DNA of 64,000 nt, from positions 620,001-684,000 of the forward strand of contig ML978136.1 in assembly GCA_010015805.1 (NCBI GenBank). The letters run 5' to 3'. The position numbers were made by a program, and so were the translations under genes. Origin of the DNA: Rhizodiscina lignyota (taxonomy: Eukaryota > Ascomycota > Dothideomycetes > Aulographales > Rhizodiscinaceae). Shown piece by piece: positions 21,153 through 33,231 of this stretch (the first letter of the stretch is position 1; the number at the start of each line of letters is the position of its first letter). Under the pieces are notes generated by a model. The model searched no databases. It saw only the letters and a list, made by a program, of their open reading frames with translations, and was not told the origin of the DNA.

Positions 21153-24131
21153 ATGGTCCGAAGGAAGCCTGTCGGGCAAGATGCGATGGCGAATCCTCAG
21201 CTCCAGCCAACTCCGAATAATCCACCATATCCGATCACACCCACCATAGAGCCGCCACTACCACTCGGTAACCCTCCAGCGGCTACTTCACAGCAGTTAC
21301 ACCCGTCCACTTCCTTCGAAATAATTGGAAGAGGCGAGGCACCCAAGGCTGCGAACGATGGACTGTCAGATCACGAGGATTCCGACTCGGACGATTGGGA
21401 TAAAGACGACACTGATGATGAAGAGGAAGAGCAAAAGGATGCGCATGGCCTTCCAGCATCTCTGAAGGTCGGAGGAAGCAGAGACGTGTCTCCACATCCA
21501 CAGCCGACGGCTCCACTGCCTGCCGCGTTAAGAGTAGGACCTCCAGCAGGTGTTCATCCGCAGTTGTCACAAGAGAGCTTGATATCAGAGCAGAGCAAGA
21601 GCTCCAACCCATGGGTGAATACACAGCAGCGACGGCCTTCCATACCCTTTCAATCAAACAACCCATACCTGCGTGTGCAGCACTCCGGAGAGAGCAATCC
21701 GGCACTAGCAAGTTCGTCGTCAATATGGGCTGATGGACCCCCCGAAGCTGTAGCAGCTCCGGCGCCAGCACCGGTCGAACTACCTACATACCAGACACCT
21801 ACAGATGCCTTTTCCAAAATGTCATTAAACGGCGCGGTGGTGTCTGCACCGGAGGAAGAGCCACCCACGCCATATTCACGGCAACCGCCTCTCATCTCAG
21901 TTGAAGCTGAGAGCGAAGCTGAAGCGCTCTTCAATGATGCTCCCAAGATGCCATCCTCTCGACCACCTGTTCCTCCAGTCCAGGACTTCTCACAGTCGGC
22001 TCCTCCTGTTCAACACGAGCCGCAGCCGTCATCAGTATGGGATGATCAGTTGAGGGCCGACGAAGCCACTGCGAAAGAGCTTGCGCACATGGAGCAACCG
22101 AACCAGGAACCAAACCCCTGGGATGATGGAGGGGCACGTCCACAGCTTCCGCCACGAACTGGCGATGAGGAAGTAGCGCCACCGAAACCGCCGCGACCTG
22201 GCGATACAGAAGTAGCTCCACCGCAACCACCGCGACCACAAGTTGACATCCCTGCAATCTCCACTCCGTCACGATCCACGACAGAATCACCTAACACTGT
22301 GGCGCAGCGACAGCGCAAAGAGCATTATTCAATAAAGCACATGCGATGGTTTGATGAAGCGTCGGGCCAGCTACGAGAATCGCCAATCCTCATTCAAAAT
22401 GCGAATGGACCTTGCCCGCTACTTGCACTCGTCAACGCACTTGTCCTAACCACCCCTCCAGGCTCTGAAACCGCCCTCGTTGAGACGCTCCGAACACGTG
22501 AACAAGTCAGTCTGGGGCTTCTGCTCGATGCCGTATTTGACGAGCTGATGTCTGGCCGACGAGGTGGAGCTGCGCAAGAACTGCCAGATGTAGGCGACTT
22601 GTATCAATTTCTGATCACTCTGCATACTGGCATGAATGTGAATCCGCGATTTCTCCCGCTTGCGGTGGAAGCGCCGAATTTAATGGACGCAGATGGCCCA
22701 GTGACGGAAGTACATCCAGCGCTGCGGCAACCCGGCTGCTTCGAGGGGACGAGAGAAATGCGACTGTACAGCACGTTCAGCATTCCGTTGATCCACGGAT
22801 GGCTGCCAAGTAAAGGATCCGAAGCGTATAACGCATTCAATCGCGCGGCGCAGACTTTCGAGGATGCACAGAACATTCAATTCCGGGAGGAAGAGTTGGA
22901 TGAGAAGCTGAGAACGAGTGGACTCACTCCCGATGAAATCCACCTGTTTGAGGACATCACAAGCATCAAAGAGTTCTTGAATCGCTGGCCAACGCAGCTA
23001 ACGGACTATGGTCTCGACGTTCTGAAGCAGTATCTTCAGCCAGGAAGCATCGCGATCTTCTTCCGCAATGACCATTTCAGCACGCTATATAAAGAACCAA
23101 AGACCGGGCGATTGATGGCACTAGTAACAGACGCAGGATATTCCACTCACCAAGAGATTGTCTGGGAGAGTCTCGTCGATGTAAATGGCCGAGATGGTGA
23201 ACTATTTTCGGGCGATTTTAGACCTGTTGGCGGCCCCTCTGTAGCTACTCCCGTATCAACTGGTGGCCCTTCTTCCGCCGGTCCTGCGGGTCCACGATCC
23301 AGCTCCCGGCCAGTCCGCAGCATGCTCGATGTCGGTGGCGGCAACAATGCCGACTGGACCACAGCCACGGGCCGGCGCGGCAACCGTCCAGCTGCGCTTT
23401 CAGCGCACAGCCGTGATGACAGCGGTATTGGACTTGCACAAGAGACTGGCGTTCTCCAAGCATCCGGCTCTCCATTCTTAGCGACTAGCGACGGTGGGAT
23501 TGCCAGTCCAGTCTCACCATCGCGCGAAGAGCAGGAAGACCACGATCTCGCGCTTGCTTTGCAGTTGCAAGAAGAAGAGGAAGATCGAGCACGTCGCGAT
23601 GCGGCTGCGAGGCGTGAGCGCGAGGACAGGCTGTCCCAACAATTTCTGGAAGGAGAAGGCCGCGCACAAGGCGCACCAGGCGCACCAGGCGCGCCTAACC
23701 CCAGTCCAAGTCCCGGAGGGCAGGAGATTCGCCCGCTCATCCCACCACGACGGAATCAAGGCAGCACGACACCAGTACAAGCCACGCGCACGTCCGAAGC
23801 TGCTGAAGATGCGCCGCCGCCATCGTATGAGCAGGCGAGCAGGAGACCTGCGTACCATCCGCCGCGAGACCATCCTTCGCACCCAGCGAGTGCTCCGCAC
23901 ACACCGGCAGGCCGTGGGGCAGGTACTCCGAGAGGAGGAAGGAATGGGACGACGGCGTATGCGCAAAACAATATCCAGCAGACGGGTCGGCGGAGGAGCT
24001 CGACTCAGATGCCCCCGGGCGGGTATCCGACTGGCAGTGGAAGGGGAAGAGGAGCAGCGCAGTATGGTGGGGTTGGGCCGGGCTACAGTCACCCGGTTGG
24101 AGATGATCGTGACAAATGCGTTGTCATGTGA
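21153..24131 (+). CDS. MINDY-family deubiquitinase with UIM and CAAX end
   Basis: A single 992-residue exon. Residues 1-380 are disordered and Pro-rich. The catalytic domain starts about 388 with HYSIKHMRWFDE and ESPILIQNANGPCPLLAL, where Cys421 is the expected nucleophile; IAIFFRNDHFSTLYKE holds the catalytic His (about 641). This is the MINDY (FAM63, DUF544) fold, which trims long K48-linked ubiquitin chains. After it, DHDLALALQLQEEEEDRA (about 796-815) reads as a ubiquitin-interacting-motif-like helix, as in human MINDY1/2. The protein ends in DKCVVM, a CaaX box whose Met favours farnesylation, so membrane attachment is predicted. The start at 21153 has an A/C-rich context and no better upstream ATG. 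Confidence 0.92.
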   Translation: MVRRKPVGQDAMANPQLQPTPNNPPYPITPTIEPPLPLGNPPAATSQQLHPSTSFEIIGRGEAPKAANDGLSDHEDSDSDDWDKDDTDDEEEEQKDAHGLPASLKVGGSRDVSPHPQPTAPLPAALRVGPPAGVHPQLSQESLISEQSKSSNPWVNTQQRRPSIPFQSNNPYLRVQHSGESNPALASSSSIWADGPPEAVAAPAPAPVELPTYQTPTDAFSKMSLNGAVVSAPEEEPPTPYSRQPPLISVEAESEAEALFNDAPKMPSSRPPVPPVQDFSQSAPPVQHEPQPSSVWDDQLRADEATAKELAHMEQPNQEPNPWDDGGARPQLPPRTGDEEVAPPKPPRPGDTEVAPPQPPRPQVDIPAISTPSRSTTESPNTVAQRQRKEHYSIKHMRWFDEASGQLRESPILIQNANGPCPLLALVNALVLTTPPGSETALVETLRTREQVSLGLLLDAVFDELMSGRRGGAAQELPDVGDLYQFLITLHTGMNVNPRFLPLAVEAPNLMDADGPVTEVHPALRQPGCFEGTREMRLYSTFSIPLIHGWLPSKGSEAYNAFNRAAQTFEDAQNIQFREEELDEKLRTSGLTPDEIHLFEDITSIKEFLNRWPTQLTDYGLDVLKQYLQPGSIAIFFRNDHFSTLYKEPKTGRLMALVTDAGYSTHQEIVWESLVDVNGRDGELFSGDFRPVGGPSVATPVSTGGPSSAGPAGPRSSSRPVRSMLDVGGGNNADWTTATGRRGNRPAALSAHSRDDSGIGLAQETGVLQASGSPFLATSDGGIASPVSPSREEQEDHDLALALQLQEEEEDRARRDAAARREREDRLSQQFLEGEGRAQGAPGAPGAPNPSPSPGGQEIRPLIPPRRNQGSTTPVQATRTSEAAEDAPPPSYEQASRRPAYHPPRDHPSHPASAPHTPAGRGAGTPRGGRNGTTAYAQNNIQQTGRRRSSTQMPPGGYPTGSGRGRGAAQYGGVGPGYSHPVGDDRDKCVVM

Positions 24132-24724
24132 TGTAAGTTGAAAATAGTAATTGCGATGAAGTTTATGAAAGGACCTTATGAGAGCGCAATGGGCCTGAAG
24201 CATTTGCTTCTTCCGGAGATTGAATCGAGGAAAAGAATGCCGCGGTGATACCCTTTCAATGGAGTTTATGAGGGATTTGATCCTGACTGTACAATACAAA
24301 GTTTTGGTGGTTATTTCAATCAAAGCATACTTCAAATAGAAAGCCTTCCTCAAATCCAGGGTGACAAAATAACTGACTAACGGGCAAATTGTAATGTCCA
24401 AGGCCGAGAAGCTGTTGCACTTCAAAGTGAGGCTATCTCTGAAAACTCACTTATACGTGCTTTGAACTGTACTAAACAGACCATTGGGAAACTTGTAAAT
24501 TGTATTGGTTACAGAGGCTACGCACTATTGTCGCTCAGCATCTCGAAGCTGCGGCCAAGTTTTGTCGCCATCGAGCTCGATACTGCGTATTGAGAGTTGA
24601 CTTGTTTCTGAAGCTCGACTACTATTTGCCTGCCAGTATTCTCGAACCACTACAAATTCGGACGCGGACTCCGAGATTCGCTGAATCTCCTGTTAAAGAT
24701 TTAATGTGCTTGCGCTAGGGACAC
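24132..24724. other. Intergenic between convergent genes
   Basis: 590 bp of 3' sequence for the MINDY gene and the amidase. No gene or repeat seen. Confidence 0.5.
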
Positions 24725-26542
24725 TTACGATATCCCCAATGCCTCTAGTACTACCTCCGTCATCATCAGCACTTTCTCGTCCTCCAGCTTCCGCGCAGTG
24801 AGCTGCAAGCTAATCGGCGCTCCGTGTACGACATGTGGGTTGTCTATGTCTCGAGTTAGTCATCTCCGCCCACGATATATTGAAGCAAAGCGCAGTCAAA
24901 CGGCGGTCTACTCACAGTCCTTTTGGGTCTCAGTGCAACTGTCACTCAGCGCACTCTGGCCCGGATTCTCTATCGTATCCACCTCCTTGTCTGCGTAGAA
25001 ACCCGTTGGGAACGAGGTCGAAGAGTAGTCGAGCACATTGAAGACACCTGTATACCCGACGTACTTGAAGTTTCCATGCTCCGGGGAGGCATATGGTGTC
25101 GTGGGACCAAGCAGCGCATCTAGGCCTTCACACGCGTTCCATTGGTCCAGGTACTCTTTGAGCAGACTCGTGCGCTCGAGATGAAGTTGCCACAACTCAT
25201 ATACACCCATTTCTTTGGCGTCTTGATACTGTGTCATCTCGGGCCTAAATGGCTCGCCTGTAGGTTGCAGGAGCTTCTCGACCGATTTGCCACCATCGGC
25301 GACGAACATTTTACCCTGTAATAACGCATCAGTCCCGTATTCTAATAGAAATTACATCTCAAATCAAGAACATACCATAACAGCAATAAGCGGTGCGTGC
25401 AACCTCGTATCCCACTCCACAACCTCATGCCCCGCGCTCTTCAACTTCTCCACCGTCTCCTTCAGCGCCCTCGTAACCGGCGGCAGAGGTTTCACTATTC
25501 CATCGTCCCAGATCACTCCAATCTTCAGCTTCTCCTTCCGCGGCACCTCACGCCACGGGATCGGGATACACTTTGGATCCTGCAGCCACGGCTCGCTGTC
25601 CACCACGGTCTTTGAGTACAGCTTCACCGCGCTGAAGTGCTGGCTCATCGGCCCGTTCACGCTGTTCACGGCTTCTTGTCCCGCGAGGCCGGCGCGGCAC
25701 TTCAGCGTCGGGAAGCGACCAAAGGATGGGCGGAGGGTGTAGATACCAGTACAAGCAGCTGGAATGCGCAAGGAGCCGCCAATGTCAGTGCCTACACCGA
25801 GAACACTGCCGCCGAACGCTAACAGCGCTGACTCGCCGCCCGAACTGCCGCCGCTGGTGAGCTTGCGGTTTCGCGGGTTGAGGGTACGGCCGAAGACATT
25901 GTTGACGGACTCGGCAATCATCATTGCTGTCGGGATATTGGTCTTGACATAGAATACTGCTCCGGCGTCACGCAGTATGTCGACGAGCGTTGCGTCGTAT
26001 GTAGCCGGGTCGTTGACAAGCGAGGCGAAACCAACAGTGCTGTCGAGGCCTTTGACGTTGAAGTTATCCTTGAGGGAGACTGGCAGACCATGCAGCGGTC
26101 CAATCGGCTTGCCTGTGGATTTGAGATGGGCGTCCAGTTTCTTTGCGGTGGAGATGGCATAGTCGAACATTGTCTCCGTTAGGCAGTTTGTCTGCGATCT
26201 CAGTTAACCTCAGTTCCACAAAATCTACTCTTTCAATCTCTCAAAATCAAAGAACGGATGTCTAACCAGCTGTTGTGCCGCCGCAGCTCTCCTACAAAAT
26301 GCCTTTGTGACCACCTCCGCGCTCAACTCGCCGGTCTTTAATTTCTCCAACAATTCCACAGCAGGCGTGCTCGTGATCTTCTTCTCCTCATCTGAGAACC
26401 AATCCGTGTCCTCTGCCCAAGCCGTGACATCTAATACATCGTCTCCGGGTTTAATATTCTCAGGGATGATCCATTCCTTTGGTATTGAATCTGCGAGCGC
26501 CTTGCGCTTGGCCGCGGCAATTGTCTCCCACTTTGCTGCCAT
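24725..26542 (-). CDS. Amidase (amidase-signature family, acetamidase type)
   Basis: Four exons (26267-26542, 25376-26191, 24916-25315, 24725-24843) with introns of 75, 60 and 72 nt give 536 residues, the usual length. The first join reads AAAAQQL/TNCLTETMFDYA, as in AMD2/AmdS-type enzymes; a stop follows the donor if unspliced. The Ser-cisSer-Lys triad is visible: Lys133 in VSLKDNFNVKG, the cis-Ser in SGGSSGGESA (about 208-209), the nucleophile Ser232 in VGTDIGGSLRIP. The last exon reads NPHVVHGAPISLQLTARKLEDE. It hydrolyses carboxylic amides to acid plus ammonia, likely for nitrogen use in the cytosol; the natural substrate cannot be told from sequence. Confidence 0.92.
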
Positions 26543-27442
26543 TGCTCTTTTTTACAGTCTTGGAGGTGGAAATGAAAAGAAAACCAGATATAGAGTAGCG
26601 GATAAGGAGATTAGATATCTACATTGTTCTTTTAGCCCGCCTAATGTAGACAGAGACGCCCAACTCCGCAACAGGCGGATCTCGGCATTTAGGTGATAGT
26701 GCAAGTGGGGGGGTTGGAAAGGTGTATTCGCCGCGATCCAATGGCCTTTTCAGGCCATGTATTAATAAAGCCTGCATATCTCTCTACTAATGTCTCCCCG
26801 ACAGAGCACCCTGATATGTTGTTTATATACATATTTTTGCCGACTTGTCGAATCTTCTTTTAGAATGCAGAACTTCCCAGATTCGGAAGGAGAGTCAGTC
26901 CGTTACAACGACTAGATTCCAATGAGCGAACCGTCTACAGAGCCTCTCTATTATAGTTTCCTTTAGCACTTCCGAGAAGCATCTCTGCACGGGTAAGTTG
27001 ACATTTGAGGTTCTGAGGGATTTGGTTGCCATGCCTAACTTAGAAGAATTGCTTCTCGTTATCACGGAAAAGAGACGTTGTTGCAGGCCTCATACGCTCA
27101 CGACAAACTAGCTCCTTTACAGTTAGCAGCGCAAAATGGCTCAGTTAAAGATGAGATTGCTATTGTATCTCTATCTCTCCCAGATTATATACCGGCATCT
27201 TACACCCAAAGTGAATGAAGCTAGGAGGGGGTTATCGTAAACGACATACAAGAAAGGTGGTATGTTAAAAATGAAAGGACAAAAAGCACATGTATCAAAA
27301 GCTCGCCCTAGTGAAGTTGATGCGTTGGCTAGAGAAGATTTTTGGATATCCCCGCAAATGCCTTTCATCCAGCAGCTCCGTAAAATGCAACAGCCAGAAT
27401 TTCCGTCCAAACAGCGGCCGCTAAGTCGTATTGCATCCACAA
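26543..27442. other. Intergenic, no gene seen
   Basis: 900 bp between the amidase 5' end and the striatin 3' end, both minus. A/T-rich in the middle (26760-27260). Only short frames without features. Confidence 0.55.
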
Positions 27443-30168
27443 TCACCTCGCAAAGACCTTGACAACGCTATCTCCACCGGCACTAACGACCAATCGTCCA
27501 TCTTGACTCCACACAACACCGCAGACACCTTCGCCGCGCATGATGCGATGGCTCGTGATTTCCTGCGTGCAGATACGTTTGTCGAGACTCCAGAAGCGGA
27601 TACTGGCGTCGTGACCGGCGGAGACGGCTTCCCTTCCGTCTTTTGAGAGGCTGAGAGATGAGATGGCAGCAGGGTGGGCGAGCATAGAGTATGTGCATTG
27701 GCCTGCGGATTATCAGTATCGCAGTAAGGTTTAAAGGAGAGGAAGATCTGGCGTACCTGAGTTTGCGTCAAAGAATCTGATGAACTGGTCTTCATGCCCG
27801 CTAATTACGATGCCTTCAATACCTCCCGTGCCAGTGGCCCCGTGCAGCGCACCTGGATTCTCCTCTTCACCCATACCTCGGTTCGAATCGATGCTGGAGC
27901 CTTCGATGCCGACACTCGTTGCAACGACGGAGTTGATGCCAGTAGCAGGCGTTCCATCGTACGTTTCGCTGCTCGCCATGCCGATGATCTCCTCGCCAGT
28001 TCTTGTGTCGAAAATGAGGATGCTCGAGTCAGTATACGACACCACGAATGTCTCTCCATTAGGTGAAAGCGGCGAGATGCACGTTGGACTTGCTCCTCCC
28101 TGCCTCGGTATAGAGTGGACCAGTGTGTAATGGAACGGTGTGCTTGTTGCAACGCTCGGCTGTGGGCTTGAAGGGTAGTTGCTGCCGCTGGTAACGGAGT
28201 GGCGCCTGCTCCCTCCGACGCCTCTCCTCGAGCCAGTTTGTGGAGATGTAATCTGTGGGGGCGCGCTAACAGCCCAAACCTTTACTGTCCCGTCCGCCGA
28301 GCCTGAAGCAAGTAGGACTCTGTCTGGCCCGCCGAAGTTGTTTGAATCAGGGCCGAACACGGCACCACTAGTCGCAGGAAGAACGCAGACTGTCCATACG
28401 GCATCTGTGTGTCCATCCAACGTGGCTTTGGGATCGACCCGACCCCTTTCCCATACTCTTACTGTGGCATCCTGACCGCCAGAAAATATCCAGCCATCAC
28501 CGGATACCCTTCCACCGGTCGAGAATGTTGAGGTTGGACAACATGCAGCGAGTGATAGCACCATGCCTTCGTGACCTCTATGCGTAAAATAGCTTGATAT
28601 GTCGAGGTCGCTACCAGTGCCCTGCTGATTGAAATTCCCGTAGCTGGCGGGTATTATCCATCGCTTGATCATGCCGTCGTCTCCTGCTGTGCACAATTCA
28701 GGCTCAGAAGGGCTGCCTCCACCCGTGAAGATGACTGAGCGAACAACATCCAGGTGGCCTCGTAGAGCAAACCGAACTTTAAAGGTCTGAGGGTCAGCGT
28801 TCTTGGATGCAAGGCTCATTGCCTCTCGTGTCTCATGGCCTTCACTTCTTCGTCTTGCAGCAGCTGTAGGCCCTGATGACTTTCGTCGATGTGTCGCAGC
28901 TGCTGTCCGTGGAGGCGAGCGGACCGGTATGCTGTTGGCATTTGGAAAGGCGTCAGTATCGGGTCGTCGAGGTTGTGGTAGGTCAGGCGGAGGCTGGTCT
29001 GGCAGTGCCGGCGGATCGTCGAATGTCCATCCATCAGGATCCTCAGAACGCGCATGCACCCCAAGTGACTCTTCTTCCCTTGATGGAACAGGTCGTCCTG
29101 ACGAGTCGAAGCTGTGTGTGACAGTTTCCACTGGCTCTTCCATTCCAGAAGAAAATCCGCCATATTGATGATGTGGCGCTTGTTCAGACATCATCGAACT
29201 TGGTAGGTGATGTTGTTGGCTAGGTCCTTGCCTTTGCATAGGCTCACCCTGTTGAAGGTGTAATGAGCTATTGGCGATATTCGTAATGTCCCCTCCAGGT
29301 AGTGGAGGATGATGATTCGGCAGCGGAGGCATCCCACTTTGGTTCTGTGGCTGGCTTTTTGGGCGCGGTTGTTGTAGGTACACATCCTCTAGAGACATTT
29401 GCTGGTCTTGGTTCGGTAAATTGTTCAAGTTTGTCATCGACGGAAGGCTCTGCGGAGCGGGAGGGTTCGCAGGTGTGGTAAGGAGGAAAGTGATTTCTTC
29501 GACGCATTTCGTAAGGTAGTATTTCGACTTGTCCCTTTGCGATTCCCTCTCTTGCTCTGAAAGTTTCAGCGCATCGTCGTTGACATCGAGGAAGGAGTTG
29601 TGAGACTTGTTCTCTGAAATTCAGGTGGTCAGTACATGGTCACAGGCCGTTTCCACGCTCGATGCGCCGCCATAAGGTCAAAAACATACCTATCCTATGT
29701 GGCTTCTCCCTTTTTACTTCTCTCTCTTTCTCTCCCTTCTTCTCCTCGCCCTGTGACTCTTTCCCCTCCTTCAGCGCTTTGGCTTTCGCCCGCTCGTTCT
29801 TCAGCGCTTGTTCCAGCATACGTATTTGCCTCGTCAACTGGTCGTTCAAGTGCTTCGCCTGCCTACACTCGCCCTCTTGCTTTGCGATCTTGGCCTTCAT
29901 CTCCGCGCGCTCAATATCCCACGCATTGCGCTCTCGCTCGTGCGTATGCCACTGGATTTGAAGGAAGCGCATGACCCCTGAGCCCTCAAAAGTTAGCTTC
30001 GCACTGCCAAACACATGCGATGTCCCCAGATCACCAGAAAAGGCCGTTTAGAGTAAGTGAAGAAAGCGACGCACCCTGCAGCGTGTACTCTGTGCCCGCC
30101 GGGCCATTATGTTCGACTCCGCCCCCCGCAGCTCCATTGCTCATAGCGTTCGGAGGCTGCCAGGCCAT
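27443..30168 (-). CDS. strA: Striatin, STRIPAK scaffold
   Basis: Four exons (30075-30168, 29690-29977, 27757-29613, 27443-27702) give 832 residues. The short first exon encodes [17 protein letters not shown] and joins in phase to [20 protein letters not shown], the striatin N-terminal domain; [22 protein letters not shown] is its caveolin-binding/coiled-coil region (about residues 30-100). A disordered linker with [19 protein letters not shown] follows. The C-terminal half is a WD40 propeller starting [15 protein letters not shown] (about 404), with repeats such as [29 protein letters not shown] and ending [15 protein letters not shown]. Striatin (PRO11, StrA) is the scaffold of the STRIPAK phosphatase complex at ER/nuclear envelope, needed for fruiting and cell fusion in fungi. 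All four exons are needed to restore the family length. Confidence 0.95.
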
Positions 30169-30812
30169 CTGCCCGCCCTCTCAGTGTCTCCGGCCTTATA
30201 ATCGTTTATCCCACAGCGACATGCGTGCCGTCTCGAGCGGTACCGCCAAAGAGAAGGATCGGTTGGAGGGCGGGAGGCGACGCGCAGGAGGTATGTTGGA
30301 GAGGGAAGATGGAAAGGAGGCGGAAGAGGCAGCTGAAAGCTGGAGGGAGCTTCTGAAGAGCGAATTGAGGTGTGCAGGCGTCACGAGATATCGCGTTCTG
30401 AGCGTTGTATTGGTGTCTTCTTGGGTGCGGGAGTTGCTCTTCTTCCAGCCAGTGCCAAGCCTACAGGGATCCCTAAGCTTCGTCTTCTCCCTGCAGCGCA
30501 TAGCCGCCCGTTCATCCATCTTCCCGGAACTACGCGTGCACAGTACCCAAGTTTCATTTTGTTTATTATATTGCTTTTCTATTCGTACTATTCTCCTATG
30601 TAAACAGGTATGGTACAGCAGCCGCGACGCTCCACGCAAATGCAAGTGACTATCAAAGACAACCCATCGAAGTCTGAGAGTGGAGAGTACAGCTGTAGGA
30701 GTCAAGACCCAGTAGGAAATGCAGGGGAAGAGGGGAAGACAGAGCATATACAAGAAGCCGGACGCCTAAGCGCCACTGCTCAGAAGAGCACTGCATTTTG
30801 TTTAGCCACCTC
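30169..30812. other. Intergenic, HSP60 3' and striatin 5' region
   Basis: 644 bp between tandem minus-strand genes. A 185-codon minus frame (30196-30753) shows no family features and is Arg/Ser/Leu biased; not called. Confidence 0.5.
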
Positions 30813-32707
30813 TTAGAATCCCATGCCTCCCATTCCTCCCATGCCGCCGCCCATTCCGCCCATACCTGGTGGCGGAGCCTTCTCCTCTGGCGCTTCGACG
30901 ATGGCCACTTCCGTTGTGCCAAGTAGAGAAGCAACACCAGAAGCGTCGACCAGCGCCGTCCTGACGACCTTGAATGGGTCCAGGATACCGGCAGAGATCA
31001 TGTCGACATATTCACCGTTCTGGCTGTCGTAGCCCTTGTTGAAGTCGCTGCCAAACTCGTCCATAAGCTTGCCGACAATGACACTGCCCTCTGCACCAGC
31101 ATTTTCGACAATCTTCCTCGCTGGGTTCGTGATCGCCTTCTTGACAATGTCAACACCGAGCTGCTGGTCGAAGTTTGCGCCCTTGACACCGCCCAAGGAG
31201 TTTGCGGCGGCCTTGAGGAGCGCAGTGCCACCACCGGGAAGGATACCTTCCTCAACGGCAGCACGAGTCGCGTTCAATGCATCGACGATGCGGTCCTTCT
31301 TCTCGCCTACCTCCACTTCTGAAGCGCCACCGACCTTGATGACCGCAACGCCACCAGAGAGCTTGGCAAGACGCTCTTGGAGCTTCTCCTTCTCATAGTC
31401 GGACGTTGTTGGGTCGTTCATGACGCCACGGATTTGTTCGCATCGCTGTGTAACCGCATCCTTGCTGCCCTCGCCATTCAGGATGACTGTGTCCTCCTTT
31501 GTGATGGTAATCGAGCCAGTTGAGCCAAGCATGTCCGGCTTAGCCCTGTCAAGCTTGATTTCCAGCTCATCCGTGAAGACTGTACCATTTGTGAGAACTG
31601 CAAGGTCACCAAGGATCGACTTCCTGTTGTCGCCAAAGCCTGGAGCCTTAACAGCTGCAACCTGGAGTTGACCACGGAGCTTGTTGAGGATGCACACAGC
31701 CAGGGCCTCGCCATCGATGTCTTCTGCGATGATGACAAGGGGTCTGCGGAGCTGTTGGCTGGCCTCCAAAGCGGGAACAATATCCTGCACGGCACTGATC
31801 TTCTTCTCGGACAGAAGCAGAAGCGGCTTCTCAAACTCGACCTTCTGAGCCTTGGCATCTGTGATGAAGTATGGTGAGATGTAGCCTCGGTCAAACTTCA
31901 TACCCTCTGTGACCTCGAGCTCATCCTCAATCGTCTTGCCCTCCTTCACCGTGATGACACCCTCCTTGCCAACCTTCTCCATCGCACTCGACAGGAGCTT
32001 GCCAATATGGGTATCCCCGTTCGCCGAGATAGTCGCGACTTGGCTGATTTCCTCGCTCGTCGTGATGTCTCGCTTATTTTTCTGAAGATAGCTTACCACG
32101 GCATCGACCGCAGCCTGTGTACCTCTTCTCAGGTCCATGGGATTGCATCCTGCAGCAACATTCTTGACAGTCTCGGAGAAGATGGCGCGGGCGAGAACAG
32201 TGGCGGTCGTGGTTCCATCACCGGCAACTTCGTTCGTCTTGGAGGCAACGTCCTGGAGGAGGCGGGCACCGAGGTTTTCAAACTTGTCTTGAAGGGTTAC
32301 GGCCTTAGCGACTGTGACACCATCTGTTGTCTGTTAGCGACACTGAGCAGATCACCCCAAGTCTATAGCTATACCTTTCGTTATCTTTGGTGACCCATAG
32401 CTCGATTCTATAAGCACATTTCGTCCCTTTGGGCCTAATGTGGTCGCAACAGCTTTTGCGAGTGTGTCAACGCCGTTCAGTAACGCTGCGCGGCCCTCGA
32501 CGCCAAATTTGAGCTCCTGTGAGCACAATGAGCAACTACATCCTGCTAAACCGAACAAAGTGGCTCCTATAGAAGCCACTCAAGAATCCATAGAGGTCAT
32601 ACCTTATGCGCAAACCTCTGCTGCTGCAGATTGAAGCTAGAGTTCCGTAATCGGGAGGTGGACGAGAGAGCAGAGCTTCGCGCTCTAGATGCAAGTGCAC
32701 GCTGCAT
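30813..32707 (-). CDS. HSP60: Mitochondrial chaperonin HSP60
   Basis: Three exons (32603-32707, 32375-32516, 30813-32323) with introns of 86 and 51 nt give 585 residues. The first exon is a classic presequence ([20 protein letters not shown]) ending RFAHK; the join reads [20 protein letters not shown], then [11 protein letters not shown] and [11 protein letters not shown] across the second splice. Cpn60 hallmarks follow: [25 protein letters not shown], and the family signature [16 protein letters not shown]. The C-terminus ends in the Gly-Gly-Met repeats typical of the mitochondrial and bacterial forms. It folds imported matrix proteins in a double-ring complex with HSP10. Sequence and length are fully typical. 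Confidence 0.98.
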
Positions 32708-33231
32708 AGCGAAGGAATGAATACAGATTACAGAGCTGCACCTAACTCAAGGCTCTAACTCCAAAGGCTGCAGTGAAGGAGGGAGGAGGGATTGGATGTT
32801 GTGCAAGAGGAAAAGCTGGGACGAGAGATTTTGCGGAGCAAAAACTTCGAGGCGATTCGATAATCCAAAACTTTCCGCACAGACGCAAAATGATTGGTTG
32901 CTCGGCTTAACGCTCTATGTCGCTCACGTGCAAGCCACGATTTTGGTCCTCAGTTCAAGATGCTCTTGGAACAGCAACTAGAATGTCATGTATTAAGTGA
33001 TATGAGTTCTGCTATTGATAGCTGTCAGGCTGGTTCATAACTCTCAGCAGTCATACGGAATACACAATGTATAATCGTGACTCTCCTCAAGTCCGATGGC
33101 GATGGAACTAGTGGGTATTGCACAGCAGCGTACTCCGTAAGATATAAGGTATCATTAACCTCCCCAAAGCGCCTGAGTCGTCATCTTAGCTTCTTGCCCC
33201 GTCATTCATGGTACGTCATGTTCTCTTTTTA
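32708..33231. other. Intergenic, HSP60 promoter region
   Basis: 520 bp between the HSP60 start and the 3' end of the next minus-strand gene; holds the CCAAT box. No gene seen. Confidence 0.5.
32891..32897 (-). promoter_or_regulatory. CCAATCA box upstream of HSP60
   Basis: On the coding strand this reads CCAATCA, about 185 bp upstream of the HSP60 ATG. It is the preferred site of the HAP/CBC complex, which in fungi controls many mitochondrial genes. A second CCAAT lies near 32793. Function is inference from position and sequence. Confidence 0.35.

Noticed and set aside
23514-24425. 303-codon minus frame across the MINDY gene end
   Set aside because: Mirror frame of the Pro/Arg-rich coding region on plus; composition is that of an antisense shadow.
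30196-30753. 185-codon minus frame between striatin and HSP60
   Set aside because: Overlaps expected UTRs; Arg/Leu/Ser bias and no family feature.
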